Notes: generated by a model from the letters alone, not told the origin. A stretch of 64,000 nucleotides of DNA from Serendipita indica DSM 11827 (GCA_910890315.1 CAJVGD010000001.1:558001-622000), one strand, 5' to 3'. Counted from the first letter of the stretch, positions 12,020-24,416 are shown. Program-made: numbers and translations.

Positions 12020-12515
12020 CCGACTCGCGTTGCATGGTTTCTCTTTATTCGTCACTATCACCCATTCCGAGCATCCCTCTTCTCTCGCCTCCCACCATTA
12101 CTTTTCATGTTTCTCACGTACCCGCCATGATCACGACTCCGGATCGGAATATTCCAATCGGATTCTTTCCCCTCAGATTCTTCCCCTCAACTTGTGTTTC
12201 TCCCCTTTGACCGCTTTCCTCGCTCTGTACCCATTCCTCATCGGTGTACTACTATGTCCTCAAACGAAGCTCATTTTTTTCTCGTGGACAAGATTGGACG
12301 AAATCAGATTGTGAGGCTGATGTCTTCGGTGATGGAGCTTGTGCCGCGGTCCAATTGCCGGGTAAATGGATTGCCACCCGATGATGCTGACGATGAGAGG
12401 TGATGGACGTCCGATGGCGGTTAGTAATCCTCCCAGATGACGCGTTTATAACCGGTCGGTCGCCACTCCTTTCTACCTCTATCTCTACCCCTTCCACTCC
12501 AAACTGCAAACCATC
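12020..12515. other. Gap with AKR promoter; no gene seen
   Basis: About 500 bp between two genes on the same strand. It should contain the receptor 3' UTR and the promoter of the aldo/keto reductase. No CAAX-type pheromone ORF was found. Confidence 0.5.
12445..12451 (+). promoter_or_regulatory. TATA-like element for the aldo/keto reductase
   Basis: TTTATAA lies 65 bp before the ATG at 12516 and is followed by a pyrimidine-rich tract (about 12465-12500), a common fungal core promoter layout. Judged by motif and spacing only. Confidence 0.4.
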
Positions 12516-13905
12516 ATGACTTCCCACAACAACGAGGATTTTTTCGAGTTTAAGATGAATCCCAAGATGGAGTACCGTCGGTTGGGTCCCAGCGGACTCC
12601 GCGTATCCGCTCTTTCATTGGGTGGATGGCTTACGCTCGGAGGAACCGTCAAGGGTGATCCCGTCAAGGAGATTGTTAAAAAGGCCTGGGAGAACGGTAT
12701 CAACTTTATCGACACGGCCGAGGCATATGCTCAGGGCAATTCCGAGCGCGAAATGTGCGTCCTCTTGTCTCTTCAGGCTTGCTCGGGAAGCGTACTAAGT
12801 AATAATCTAGTGGACGTGTTCTCAAGGAGCTAAAGATTCGGCGAAGCGATCTCGTGCTGAGCACAAAGGTGTTCTTTGGCGTTCGGTGAGTGTCCACCGG
12901 CTACGGCTTCCTCGACCGGCTATTGACGAGGAGAAGCAAAGGACCGAATGCGACTGGTCTCTCGCGAAAACAGTAAGTTCCTGGTAGGATTAACAATTTC
13001 CTGATATTCATCATATTATAGCATCATCGAGGGTCTCCATGAATCCCTTGAACGCCTCCAGACGCCCTATGTTGATATTTATTTCGCTCACCGACCTGAT
13101 CCGACTGTCCCGATGGAAGAGGTTGTTCGTGCGTTCAACTATTGCATCAATGCTGGTCTTGCACACTACTGGGCCACATCTGAGTGGAGTGCTCGTGAGA
13201 TTGAAGAGGCGTTCCGTACGTTTGATTCGCCCATCCTCCCTTCTCTTACAATTATCAGATGTCGCGGACAAGCTTGGTCTCGTAGGACCTATCGCCGAGC
13301 AAGCTCAACACAAGTTTGTCGTTTTCCCCATGTTTGATCAAGCCGTTCTGACCGCCTATTAGCTTGCTTCACCGTGAACGACCGGAAGTCGAATATGCGT
13401 ACGTCCCGAAATATCGTGCTTGCAGATCCCACTGACTAGGCGTAGACCGATATATGCCAAATACGGCATCAAGACGACCGTATGGAGTGCGCTCGCCTCG
13501 GGTAAGCTGACGGGCAAGGTAGCTACAGTCTTCACCCAAATGACGTTTATATGACTCACACCTCGCTAGTACAACGATGGTATCCCAAAGGATTCAAGGT
13601 TCGCCAACCATTCTGAGTTCTTCAAGGACACGGTCGCAAAGCTCGAGAGTCCCGAAGGCAAAGCCGAACTCGACAAAATACGTGCACTCACAAAATATGC
13701 CCGTGAAGAGCTCAATACGGGTATCATTCCCCTCTCCCTTGCTTACATCGCCGCCATGCCAAACACCGGAACAATCATCCTTGGTGCAAGCAAGCCCGAG
13801 CAATTGGACGAACAGTTTGAGGCGCTCGATTTGATCCCAAGGATCACGGAAGAAGTTAGAGAAAAAGTCGAAGCAATCTTGGACAACAAGCCCAAGGAAC
13901 CGTAA
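12516..13905 (+). CDS. Aldo/keto reductase, K+ channel beta-subunit type (AKR6-like)
   Basis: Eight exons (12516-12754, 12811-12885, 12934-12972, 13022-13215, 13259-13313, 13363-13398, 13446-13518, 13570-13905) give 348 aa. The catalytic tetrad is in place: Asp66 and Tyr71 ([14 protein letters not shown]), Lys99 (STKVFFG) and His141 (YFAHRPD). Cofactor-site motifs include [45 protein letters not shown] and the NADPH-binding [13 protein letters not shown]. These are the signatures of Kv-beta/YajO-type reductases, which use NADPH to reduce aldehydes; fungi usually have them as soluble enzymes without a Shaker channel partner. The exon-3 acceptor was picked as the AG at 12932-12933, because it alone restores [11 protein letters not shown]. 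Confidence 0.93.
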
Positions 13906-14067
13906 GGCATCCTCCAAGCAGAGATTCGAAGCTGACACGGAGCTTTTAGGCGCAGCATGAGACCATGAAAGTAGGACATGAAGATGCTAGTTATTCAAGG
14001 AGCCACCTTGTGAATGGAACATCCGATTCTATATACCTCTATAAACTATACGATAACGACAAATACT

Positions 14068-15940
14068 TTAGCGTCCCTCGATAATTCTATGGCCGCCTAT
14101 GAGCCCGACAACCTCGTAGCATGTTACAAGGAATGTCTGGCCCATCAAGTCACATAGAGACGACTGTATCGGGAGCGCATACGTATCAGGATCCAGATCC
14201 CGATTCCATATGAGTACACTTAGGTAATGTGAGAGAACGAGCGAGCACACCACCTATCCAGAGGATTAGTGATAGCATGAAGGTAACATAATATCATACC
14301 GTAGTCGCAAAAAATATCACAAATCCGGCAGCCCAAAGAGCTGGAAGCTCAAGCCATTTTGAAGCATAAGCCACCGTAAGGAAAATCACTTGGACAGGAA
14401 CAGTGACAAGGAAGAGGGCCAACCCTGATATTCTCGGTCGTGCATCCTTGAGCGCTCTTTTTGTGGCCTCATCTTTCGGTTTGAGGAAACTTCGAGGGGA
14501 GTCGAGTGCCCCTCTTGAGTGCTCGTGCCCATCACCCCGTTGATGGCCACTGTGACCCTGCGCTTCGTGCAGCGATGTACTCAGCCGCGAGATGTACACG
14601 CTACCGACACTTCCAGGGATACCATCCTGCGCAATGGACACGAGACCATAGTCCTTGTACCGTCCAACAAAACTGTCCAGGATCATCCCCGTCCCGCTAC
14701 TTATCACCATTGCACATAGGAGCGGTGTCCAACCTTCCTTCAGCAAGCCTTTAACCCGCGGATTGTTCTTCGTGACCCAGAAACTGAATCCAAGCAAGAC
14801 AAGGTAGCCTATCTGAACAAGGATAAGTCCCGCTAGGGACATGGGATAAAGAAAGTGTGAGGAGATGCCCAGGAGTGCCAGTGTGAGCAGATCGCCGAGA
14901 GCAGATGCTACCGCTGGTGCGATATTATCCGGGTTAAGCCTGAAATAGCGGCAAAGGAGGACGAGCGCGCACATAAAAGCCCCAAGGATGGCCGAACTTA
15001 GACTCGCTGCGCTTTGACCGATGAGAAGGACGATGAGAAATTCGCGAGGACCAGTTGCAGTAGGTTGAGTTGGTCGTGGATGAGGTCTGTGTGGATGTGC
15101 TCGTGTGACCAAATGCTGGATAGCATGAGCAAGGAGCATCTTTGGTGACAACCCCGTGAGATCTCTTTCCCCAGTGTTACCCACAGGTGGCGAAGGCTCC
15201 GGCTGGTCGTGGGGAAGGACAAGGCTAATAACAAAGGAGAAGGTTGCTGCGAGACAGGAAACGAGGATTCCTTGGACCTGTAGTAGGGACATGTTGCCGA
15301 CGATTAGGTGTCTACGGGTTGTCCGGTTATCCAGATCCCCTGTTTAGAATAAGAATATAAATTAGACAGAAATAAAAGCCGTACCCATGTTGGATGCGGT
15401 CGATAAACGTGCACTAAGATTCATCTCGAGATTGCCTTTGAGGTTCAATAGCATAGGGACGAGAATTAATAGCTCATTGATCGCTTTGAATGCTCTCCAC
15501 GTCTGTCGCTTAGATGAGATGCGAACCATGAGGCGAGGATGGCGACTTACCGCCAATAGCTCCAACAGCTCGCCAGTGAGAAATGTTCCAAATAATGCAA
15601 ACATAAGGGTAGGAAGAGTCTAAACACAGAAAAGAATCAGGACATTTTACTCGAATAGGACTTTGCATTGACATACCTCTGCAAAGATGGACCGCATAAA
15701 TTGCCAGTTTGACACGTGCGTTTGTTTGCGATCTCCAGCTGCGTCGTGGACTCTACCATTCTCTCTTGACGGTCTCCTGACATCTACAGTGGAGGTAGAA
15801 CTCAATAGCGCCCGCTGTTGCTCCTCCTCTTCGTCCCGGTAATCGTCCTCGTCGTCGTTGATGGAGAATGCAGGTGAATGTATCCGGTTGTCATTGTTTA
15901 TTCCATTACTCTTTGAATCATGGTTTTTGGAGCTGCTCAT
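14068..15940 (-). CDS. SLC41 / MgtE-type divalent cation (Mg2+) transporter
   Basis: Five exons (15677-15940, 15551-15619, 15385-15502, 14300-15339, 14068-14253), 558 aa. The ATG at 15940 follows a TTG-led extension. The first 80 residues are cytosolic, polar and acidic ([14 protein letters not shown]). The membrane domain has two MgtE-like halves. The first half has the pore signature [20 protein letters not shown] followed by [10 protein letters not shown]; the second ends in a DPDTYALP motif in the last exon, equivalent to the DPDN motif that lines the cation path. About ten helices are predicted by eye, with a His-rich loop ([15 protein letters not shown]). Eukaryotic SLC41 proteins move Mg2+ across plasma or organelle membranes. 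It is tail-to-tail with the AKR gene. Confidence 0.92.
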
Positions 15941-16421
15941 GCTCGTGAATAAACGTAGTTGAGAAAAATCTTCGGAGTGGAGAAGTAAAAGAATCGACTG
16001 CCCGCTGAGGTCAAATGACCTGGCTGCACGGGCTAGGATCCACAAATGAGGACAGTCATTTATTCTAATAATAATCTTGTATTTTTGTTAGGTATGAACA
16101 AGTCCGAGTTCGGGGGGTGCCACTTGGGCTCTACCCTTGACGCCGTCCACGACGATTTGGCCGTATCGATTCAGTCGATAGGCGATTCCGACTGTTTATT
16201 AGGGATTGGTACTGATTCAGCATCCTTGTTCGTGCGGAATCAGGCTCTCTGAGCTCACAGCGCTACGAGCACGTGTTGAATCCTCTGTGGCGTCTCGCGT
16301 AGCCAATTGTCAGAAGTATTCTATTACGATATCCAAGTTTTCTGACTGAAGTGCATACTAGCTACTGCACGAGCCAGATTTCTGAGCAATATCTATATCC
16401 GGGCTTGCGATAATCGTACAA
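15941..16421. other. Divergent promoter gap; no gene seen
   Basis: 481 bp between the starts of the SLC41 gene (-) and the DUF6699-like gene (+). Only short frames of no clear character are present. Confidence 0.5.
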
Positions 16422-17994
16422 ATGGCTTGGAACTCACCCAATACGGTTATTCCCAATCTCCCTTACGGTGTCTCACCGGCACATGTTCCAATTCCGTTGA
16501 CCCCAGTAAATCCTGGACAAGGACTCCCTGGACAAGCAATGGGCGGTGGCTACTATATTCAACAACAACAGCCGGTGCAACAGGGCTACGCTGGAAACCC
16601 ATCATATCTTACATACGGTCTTCCCCCACCTCAATATCTTCAGGTGCAGCCGCAAATGCCAGGCTACGTACAGAATGTACAGAATCCTCCCGGAATGTAT
16701 CTACCATACCAGCGTTCAAAAGCCCGAGAGGACAACCCGCCCCTCGATCCTTTCCTTGATGGGGACAATTGTAAGGATTGTCTTTTATGTGGGCACAAAT
16801 TAACATTGAACAGACGGGCCAGTACTCGACGTGATGACTGCAACTATCCTAGGGATTAAGCTCAAGTTGAATCCAATTCTTCAGCACATGATTGAGCGGA
16901 ACGAAGACGACCCAAGGCTAGTCTGGGATGTCCTCGAGTCTCCAAAGGAAGCCCATCTTGTGGAAGGCACCAAGTCCAAGCCTTGGGCTTCTAGGGATTC
17001 AACCGCATCTCTGCCACGGATGAATCGCCTGTATCTCGTTCTCAACCACACGCCAGGGGTCATTGAGATTGAAGGCACCGGCAAGGGTGGTGCAGTGACG
17101 TGCGCAGACGTCGTAAACGGGATCCAGCAGTTTGTCAAGCAAAAGGTGCCCCGCGCCACGTACGAAGGTCTCAAGCCCGTCAAGCGAGCCAAGATTGATG
17201 CGGTCTATCACGCCAACCGGAGCAGTAAATACGGAGCAACTGGACGCGATGTGGGCACAGGGATCAGGAAAGGAGACCTGCTGGAAGAGTGGACAGTGTT
17301 CGATGGCCTCGAGGATGATCCTACTGAAATCCGTAATCTCCTCGGCATTGGGAAGCCACCCAAGAATGCAGAAACGGACACTCCCGCTGCAAGGGCCCGG
17401 CAGCGCCCTTGGGTAGGGCATTTGATTCTCCGTCTCGACCATCGAGAGGGAGAAGACATCCCGTTCGAAGCGCCTCCTGAACCCGTCAAGATTGAAACTC
17501 CTCCATCCACGACTGACGAGGGTGACTCCGAAGAGGAGGGAAGTGAAGAAGACGAAGACGAAGAGCCTGCTGGATATAATCTACGAGCTGCTCGTCAGCC
17601 ACAGGTCGCTTCGGGCAAGAAGAAGGGAAAGGGAAAGGGCAACATCTATGGTATCCCACAAGGATATGCTCAAATGGGGATGCAACCCCAGATGGTGTAT
17701 CCTGGTGGAATGCCGGTCGTGTATGCACAGCAGCAGCCGGTCATGCATCAGCCGCTTATGCAACAACCAGTCATGCAATCACCTATAATGCAACAACCAG
17801 TCATTCAACAGCAGCATGTCATGCAACCCGGATTCCATGGACAACAGCAGTATCTTGTCCCTCAAGGCCAGCAGATTCTTCCACCGGGATATGTCCCAGC
17901 TGGTACCCCCGCTATGACCACTTACCAACTTGCTCAACAGCAATATCCTCCGCCACTCGGAACTCCCCTTCCTCCTCCTGGTCGACGATTGTGA
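16422..17994 (+). CDS. DUF6699-like protein with Gln/Met/Pro-rich tail
   Basis: Two exons (16422-16770, 16814-17994; 43-nt intron), 509 aa. The first 110 residues are Pro/Gln/Tyr-rich. A globular part of about 150 residues follows with RLVWDVLESPKEAHL and, further on, CADVVNGIQQFVKQKVP, the layout I associate with the agaricomycete DUF6699 domain (strand with WDV, later a short amphipathic helix). Then come an acidic stretch (DEGDSEEEGSEEDEDEE), a basic KKKGKGKG patch, and 120 residues of Gln/Met/Pro repeats (QQPVMQ and QQPVIQ units, 17730-17830). No enzyme motif is visible. Function unknown; the low-complexity ends could drive phase separation or aggregation. Confidence 0.7.
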
Positions 17995-18066
17995 ACGCAT
18001 GAACAAATATCCTCATATCTTATTTGCTGGTACAGGTGCTGTATGGATCTTGCGAGATAAATAGTT

Positions 18067-19582
18067 TCATCCAGAGGAGGCGTCTTCCATAAGCATATCT
18101 CTAAGGGTTTTACAGACACCAAGGCCGTCGTTTTGACCCTCTTCCTCTAAAGCGACGATGGCGAGAATCGGTTCAATAAAGTCGAGTAAACGAGATAGCC
18201 GACGCGCCCAAGGTGTGACCAAATCGGAGATATGCGCATTCCAGGACGCCTTTGCAAGCTCTAGCCCGTAGTAGCCTATTCATTAAGATTAGAAGGCGAT
18301 AGATCTATAAGGGTACAGTACCAATTAGTGGGTAGTTTGGAGGGTAAACAAGTATACAGAGAGCAAGGAGTGCCCTTCCAATCGTCCAGGCGTCCTCATA
18401 TGGTCCATCATGCACATGGTCCTCAAAGCGTTTCGATAGACTCTTGAAGAATAGTTCATGCCTCACAGCCCCTAAGTGCGCTGGTAATTGACGTAATAGA
18501 TCTAAGTTGGACCCATCAACTTGAAATTCATCCGGGGAACCTGGGAAGACGTAGGTCGTAAGCTCTTGCTCTACCAACAAAGTGTATCTGGGTAGTTCTG
18601 TTGGAAGGGGTAGTTTCTTCTCCAAATCGCAGCGAGAGCAAGTGCAGTCGAATCCGTAGGTTGCCTTGAGCCGTGCTTGCCGTTCCGGGAGAGAGAGCGC
18701 CGGATCCAGGTACGGTATTGTAATCTTTAGCAAGTAAGCAAATGTCGATATTCCTAGCGTGAATGGAACGCACTTCTTCACTCTCTTTTATGCTAATGAG
18801 CGCTCTTATTTCGAGCCAGGCCTGGCGTTGCTCGAGGACGAAAGCTGGCCAAGCATTCGGGCTACAGGAATGATTGAACCCACGGCTTGCGTGTGGAAAA
18901 ATACCATGAGCATATGCTCCAGAGTTCGGCACCATGGAAGAAATGTTATGAAGGACAAAATTGTTATTTTCAAAGCGTGCCCAGGCCTCTTTGAGGAATT
19001 CGGCTTGGGTTTTGCCAAATGTGGTTGGAATATATGGTGGGTCCACTTGACCAGAGTGAGGTAAAAGAGTACTAAAACACTCTAATGGTTCCTCTGGGAG
19101 TAGCGTTGGTTCTCGCCGTACAGCCCAGTTGCTCTGTTCAAACATGCTTGGCTGAGAAGTTGCCACCAGACCGTAAAGCGTGATTAAAAGATCTAGATCT
19201 GCCTGTTTCCCTTCTGGTTGGGATATATAAGGATGTTTAGCACGGTACCCATTGCTCAGGAGAGCGCAAGTAGTACGGTGATGCGACTTCCAGGCAGCAG
19301 ATTGACCTAGAAGATTAGGTGAAGGACAGAGAACCGAGTAAGGAACCACTACTCACATCGAGTATCACAGTAAAACGCCTCCTTGCACCGCGAGCAGGCC
19401 TTGACAGTCGTTTGGCGACAGCATTCATCACATCTCTGCCCTCGAGATTTCGGAAGAAGAGAGGTGGCTAAAGATGAGCTGCGCAAGATTACTTGACCTG
19501 GTTTGACCGTCTGTCCAGGAGCGACGACCGCCCTACTCCGCGCTTGACTATCTGGCACGAGCTGAAAGATGAGAGGAGACAT
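18067..19582 (-). CDS. SET and MYND domain protein (SMYD/Set5-like methyltransferase)
   Basis: Four exons (19357-19582, 18774-19306, 18322-18724, 18067-18275), 456 aa. The ATG at 19582 is preferred over the GTG-led extension. A split SET domain surrounds a MYND zinc finger: CDECCRQTTVKACSRCKEAF then YCDTRCQSAAWKSHHRTTC (eight Cys/His ligands). The SET core has RGFNHSCSPNAWPAF (NHSC, the S-adenosylmethionine/catalytic motif) and ITIPYLDP, followed by the post-SET CTCSRC. Proteins of this type methylate lysines on histones or other proteins. It shares a short promoter with the SWIM/RING gene. Confidence 0.9.
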
Positions 19583-19680
19583 TCTGATGTCTGTGCAATG
19601 TTTCAAGGCCAATAAATCTATTGTCTTTCGTAGTGCCGATTGTAGCGAATCCAAGTTAAAGTCGACCACAACTTTCTAGG
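19583..19680. promoter_or_regulatory. Short bidirectional promoter
   Basis: Only 98 bp separate the ATG codons of the SET/MYND gene (-) and the SWIM/RING gene (+), so the two must share control sequence. No clear TATA box is seen. Confidence 0.6.
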
Positions 19681-20805
19681 ATGCCCCCGCGCAAACGTAA
19701 AGAGCTCAGCGACCCCCAGCCTGACAGCCAGGTTGCTCCAAATAAACGCTCTTCTCGTGCTGCAACTCGCCAGGAACCCGCAACAAGCTCGACGACGCCT
19801 GCACAGGACGTCGTCCCACAGACCAAAAGCAAGGGCAAGGCAAAAGCAGCCGCATCTATACCAGAGGAAAAGAGACTCGCTCGTTTCAGAGCCTCGTGCC
19901 CAAAGACTATCGAAGAGAGACTTGCCCGTGCTCGATCTCAACGGTACTGAGCCTTTAAGCCTGACAACACAACTCTAATATGCCTAGGTTTTATATGATT
20001 GAACGTAATCGCGAAGGTCTCAAGGAAGAGTTCAAGGTACTAGGAAGCACCGGAAACGTCTACACCGTCACGATTGCTCAGTTGCCAACCTGCGACTGCC
20101 CAGACGGTGCAAAGGGAAACCACTGCAAGCATATACTATTCGTGTTCACGAGGGTCCTCGGTGTCAGCGAACTCAGCGGATTGTACTACCAAAAGTTAGC
20201 ACCTTCTTTCACCAGAACACTCGTCTAACCTGTAATCAGAGCTCTCCTTACATCCGAACTCGAGCAAATCTTTGCCCAAGCGCCGCCTTCTCCAACTTCT
20301 ACTGCCAGTTCTCGCGTCGTCTCTGCTTATTCAAAGGCCGCGGGCAAGGCAGGTGCAACAATCGAGACGCCAGAGACGGGACGAAAAGTAGACGGTGAAG
20401 ATTGCCCGATTTGCTACGAGGAAATGGAGGGGAAGACGGAACAAGATCTCGCGCGCATCGTCTTCTGCGGCACTTGCCAAAACGGGCTTCACACTGATTG
20501 CTTTAAAATGTGTGAGTACGCCATTTCGTCTAACTATTCAAGACTAAAGTCATGTAGGGGCCATGAAGAAGCCTGTGACTTGTGTCTATTGCCGTGCGCC
20601 ATGGGCTGCTCTGGGTGGTGAAGAAAACGGAGCGACTCATGACGAGGGATACCTCAATCTCGCAAGCGCCGCTGGTATGAGTACACTTCGTGACACCTCT
20701 ACATGTAAGCTTGTCTTCCGTGTAACCCGGCAATACTGACTCTCCTTAGACTATCAGGGACCAAGAAGGGGAAAGCCATATTGGAACCGTGGTTCTTACT
20801 ACTAG
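19681..20805 (+). CDS. SWIM and RING finger protein, probable E3 ubiquitin ligase
   Basis: Five exons (19681-19943, 19988-20194, 20240-20511, 20558-20704, 20750-20805), 314 aa. The N-terminus is basic with an NLS-like PPRKRKELS. A SWIM zinc finger follows (CDCPDGAKGNHCKHILFV, CxC...CxH) and then a RING-type finger: CPICYEEM, CGTCQNGLHTDCF, and, after an intron, CVYCRAPW. SWIM plus RING is the layout of ZSWIM2/MEX-type ligases, so ubiquitin transfer is likely; target unknown. The C-terminus ends in PRRGKPYWNRGSYY. All ligand pairs are present. Confidence 0.88.
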
Positions 20806-20953
20806 CAGATCAAATTCTAGATTCTCTCCGCGCTCTTTCTTGAATGTGTATCATAGTTAGTTCGCTGGTGTAATGTTACGCCGGACTTTTCCGCCTCTGC
20901 CACCTTGATCAAAATCTTACTCGAGGCAATTATTGGGCCCCTGGCGAAGTCCA

Positions 20954-22787
20954 ATGGATTCCCAAGATGATCTAATTGCTTATAAAGAGGGTCCAAAGAC
21001 TGTAGAGGCGAGCTTTTCTTCCACTTAGTAGCTTTTCTGACACTGAAGTGCGCGTGCAGGCAGAAGAAGCAATAACAATATCGGCAAAAGCTCTTCAAGA
21101 GAAACTCCAGCACCTAGTCGCATTCAATGATCCACAATTTGTCATATCCGAAGTCAGGCGCTTTGCCACGACGCTGTCCCACCGAGATCTTAAAAGGGAG
21201 ATTGAATCAAAACCGCGTGCTGTTATCAATAAAATGCCGGTCGAGCTGCTCGCCGGAATCTTCGAGTTGGTCCAGTCGTTGGAATCCAAGAGCGACTACG
21301 GGGTGCCAACGTCGCAGCTTATAATGGCATCAGTTTGTCAACGATGGCGGGATGTAGCCACCCAAACGGCTGCCCTCTGGAGAAAGATCTTGATCCGAGA
21401 AAGCGAGCCGTATCCCCAGACTCGCCTGTGGCTTCAACGATCTGGTACCGCACCGCTCTTCATCGTCTTGGATTGGACCGAGGATGGTGATGGTCCAGCC
21501 CGCTGGGTTATAGCTTCCTGGTCAAAGGTGTACAAACTCCTCAAGGCGGAGATGCACCGAGTGCAGAGCCTTTTATTTGCAGTCGACGATCAGGACATCA
21601 TCTTTGCAGCGGTAAAGTCTCTGCAGCTGGTGGAGGCGCCTCAGCTTTCGCGCCTCGAGCTCAGTCACTATGAAGAACTTGATCCCGGGCGGGATCCGGG
21701 GATTATGGTCGAAATGGCCCGTTTATTCACGGGAAAAGATGGGAAAACCGTCCCAAGGCCCTTGGAGAATGTCACTTTATGGGGGATACACTGTGATTGG
21801 TCCTCGTCTCTATTCTCCCATCTACGCAGCTTGACACTCGCTTACCACCACGAGGATGTGCGACCAACGACCACGGAATTCTTCAATATGATCACATCCT
21901 CCGCGGATGTCCTTGAGCATCTCACTCTTGAGTGCTCCGGCCCAGCAGACCCGACAGATGCGGAGAACTGGCCAACAGAGGCCATTTCGCTTCCAGCCCT
22001 GCGAGAGCTAAAGTTGGCGTTCATTAGACCAGCTTTAGTCCAAAGTTTGCTTCTCGTTCTTGATGCACCTACGCTAAGTCACCTCCATCTTGACCTAGAC
22101 GATGAGTACAACGATTCAACGGCGGACTGGAACCGCGTTGTCGAAGTTTTATGCACAGGAGGGTATCTGCCGACGACTTCTCCAAGAAATATCAATCGCA
22201 AACGGGGCAAGCCTCTGTTCCCAATTTAACCAGGCACGTACGTTTAAACTCCTCAGTGAATGAATCTAATCAGATTCAGCTTGATTATCTCAGCATTACC
22301 CTGCACTTCTGAATATCTATCCAGTCTTTTCCTCTACCACCCCCAGGTCGTCGAATTGAGGATCAATTTCAACTACCTCGACCCGGACTTGTGGTTGATG
22401 TCCGAGACCATGCAGCATTCGGGCCTAAATCTTCCACAATGGCTTTCTCAAACACTGGAAAGTCAACCATTTCTCCAGAACGCCCTAAAACTCGCGAGAG
22501 AGACTCCAGGCGTACTGCTGCCGAATCTCAAGACGTTTCGCGCCCATGGCTTAGATGGTGAGACTATGCGCTCATTTGTCGAGGGCCGGAAGTCGGCTGG
22601 ATATCCCCTCAAGGAGCTATACTACAGCGATGAATCGAGCATCAAGAAGAGCGATAGAACATGGCTCAGAGCAAATCTAGAGGTTTTTGAAGAATTTGAG
22701 GATACGGACGACGAAGACGAAGAAGTTGAGGACGAGGAAGAAGATGAAGAAGGCGAAGGAGATGAAGAATGGGAAGACGATGAGTGA
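20954..22787 (+). pseudogene. F-box-like protein gene with a broken reading frame
   Basis: The F-box (INKMPVELLAGIFELVQ ... VCQRWRDVATQTAALW) and a leucine-rich middle part read cleanly from about 21060 to 22155. A likely first exon is 20954-21001 (ATG, then a 58-nt intron to 21059). The main frame then meets TAA at 22227-22229. Between 22155 and 22235 a different frame gives more protein-like sequence (RRLLQEISIANGASLCSQF), which passes through a possible GC-AG intron to DYLSITLHF and then stops; the last part (YLSSLFLYHPQVVELRI to a very acidic C-terminus, 22313-22787) is in yet another frame. So two indels seem needed. Intact F-box proteins link targets to SCF ubiquitin ligases. It may be a decayed family member or carry sequence errors. 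Confidence 0.6.
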
Positions 22788-23136
22788 CTAGACAGATCGT
22801 TGAGGGTCAGTAGCGATTCCCAGAATATATTTTTTCGTTGTCGTTTAAATACATTAGATAGAGATGCTTGTGAACCAGTACAATCATGTCCATATCGGAG
22901 AGCCAAGCGCATGTCTTCAAGAGGCGTTTAAGGCTTCAATTGCGACGCATGATAGTATTTTGCATCCCCCCATCTGTCACTGGTTGTCCCTGCACTCCCT
23001 GGATGTTTAACTCCTGCTTCAAGTTGCCTCTGGTATGAGATGGCACGTAACCTGTCGGTCTCGCTAGGCGTCAATTTGAGCTACAATGCGATCAATATCG
23101 TGAAAGCAGGTGACTCGAAGCTAAGGCAGCATGAGG
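22788..23136. other. Convergent 3' gap; nothing recognised
   Basis: 349 bp between the ends of the F-box and DUF2306-like genes, presumably both 3' UTRs. If the last exon of the DUF2306-like gene uses a 31-nt intron (after 23149), its coding end would move into this gap. Confidence 0.5.
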
Positions 23137-24375
23137 TTAGGAACCACGTACATAGATCTCCGCGAGGACCACATGAATCAGCAATGATGTCCACATTGAA
23201 TTCCCAAATGCTACACGCAGCGCAGACCCCACCCCCTGAGGGGATACCTCAAAGGTAGCTGGGACGAGGACCAACTGGTCCCCCGAGTTTGGGTCTGTAC
23301 ATTGTGGATAGCCAGCGTTGATGACCTTTGTCGTATTGCTGTCCAGTGTGTACAAGAGCTCTGCACAACTCCATGGCTAGAACCGTTCATCAATATACAG
23401 GCATGTGAGAAATATGGTGCTTACAGCCGCAAATCCACCCATAGTTGTCACGACAGCAGCTGTGATCATCATGGCCACTCTTGCTGTGATAATCGACGAC
23501 ATGTAAATGACCATTCCTGGGGAGCATGAGCAGGTGATCACGAGTAGGGCGGAATAGCATACGAAGCATCCACTTTCGGTGCTGTTCTAGCTGAATTTGT
23601 TTGATGTTATAGTATCCCATCAATGCTGAGATGAGAGTTACAGCGCCGACCGCATAGGTCGCTCCGGATGCAGATACGCCTCCTCCAAAGGTGTGTCGGG
23701 CCATGATGAAGCCACCTGTGATACCAAGGACGAGGAGAATGAGGACGAGATATCCGTTGATACGGTGCAAGAGAATATATTGCTGTAGAGATGGTATTAA
23801 TGTCTCGTTGAAGGTGGCCGCTTGCACCTCACCTTGCGGATCTTTGGGATGAATTGGAGGATAGAGAGGATACCACAAGCTAGATTGCGATCAATTGCAG
23901 TTCATTTGGAGGAGCCAAACCTACGTAGGATTGCTGCCAAATGAAGAATCATTCCGGCTGTGGTAGATGAGCACGCAAGCATACTAAGCTAAGAGACGCT
24001 AGACCTTTTCTTATTCCCTCGCGAACCCAGTACACTTCACCTATTCAACTGTATCAGTGTTTGCCCAGAAAGCTTAGCGGTTCAGAGCTCACCGGGGGCA
24101 AATGAGGCGGTATAGTAATGGGTTGGGTCGAGGAGACGGAAACTAGCCAAGGAGAATCCAGCAAGTGCGCCACCAAACACAAAGACTAAAAGACATTAGC
24201 TGTGAGTACGCCTGAGATTAAGGATAAAAGTACAAAAGAAGAAGCTGAGGGGTCTCCTGAACCCGAGACGTTTACTGAGTGAGCTCCAAAATCTGACAAC
24301 GACGTTTGGTGTCTTCACCACCGTGTGCATCTCAGAGGAGGCAGTGGCGATACTGGGTGGATGCTGGGAGGACAT
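23137..24375 (-). CDS. DUF2306-like multi-pass membrane protein
   Basis: Eight exons (24234-24375, 24093-24185, 24005-24040, 23925-23957, 23833-23879, 23563-23782, 23425-23516, 23137-23376), all with 45-52 nt introns, 300 aa. After a polar start it has about seven TM segments. The core has GILSILQFIPKIRK, LLHRINGYLVLILL and EQHRKWMLRMVIYM, the LQF/HR.GY/HR.WM series I know from DUF2306 proteins, found widely in bacteria and fungi with unknown function (a redox or transport role is often guessed from conserved His). A large last outer or inner loop holds one CTDPNSG Cys. The 3' end is open: a GTACGT...CTAAC...TTAG pair could remove 31 nt and extend the protein. Confidence 0.78.
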
Positions 24376-24408
24376 GATAGTAGGATGGATGGTGAGTGGG
24401 CGTGCGAG

Positions 24409-24416
24409 TATATATA
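24409..24416 (-). promoter_or_regulatory. TATA box of the DUF2306-like gene
   Basis: An alternating TATATATA lies 34-41 bp upstream of the ATG at 24375 on the minus strand. Seen by motif and position only. Confidence 0.45.

Noticed and set aside
22842-22900. Possible tRNA or other RNA gene in gaps
   Set aside because: No cloverleaf or GTTCRA-type box was found in this or other gaps.
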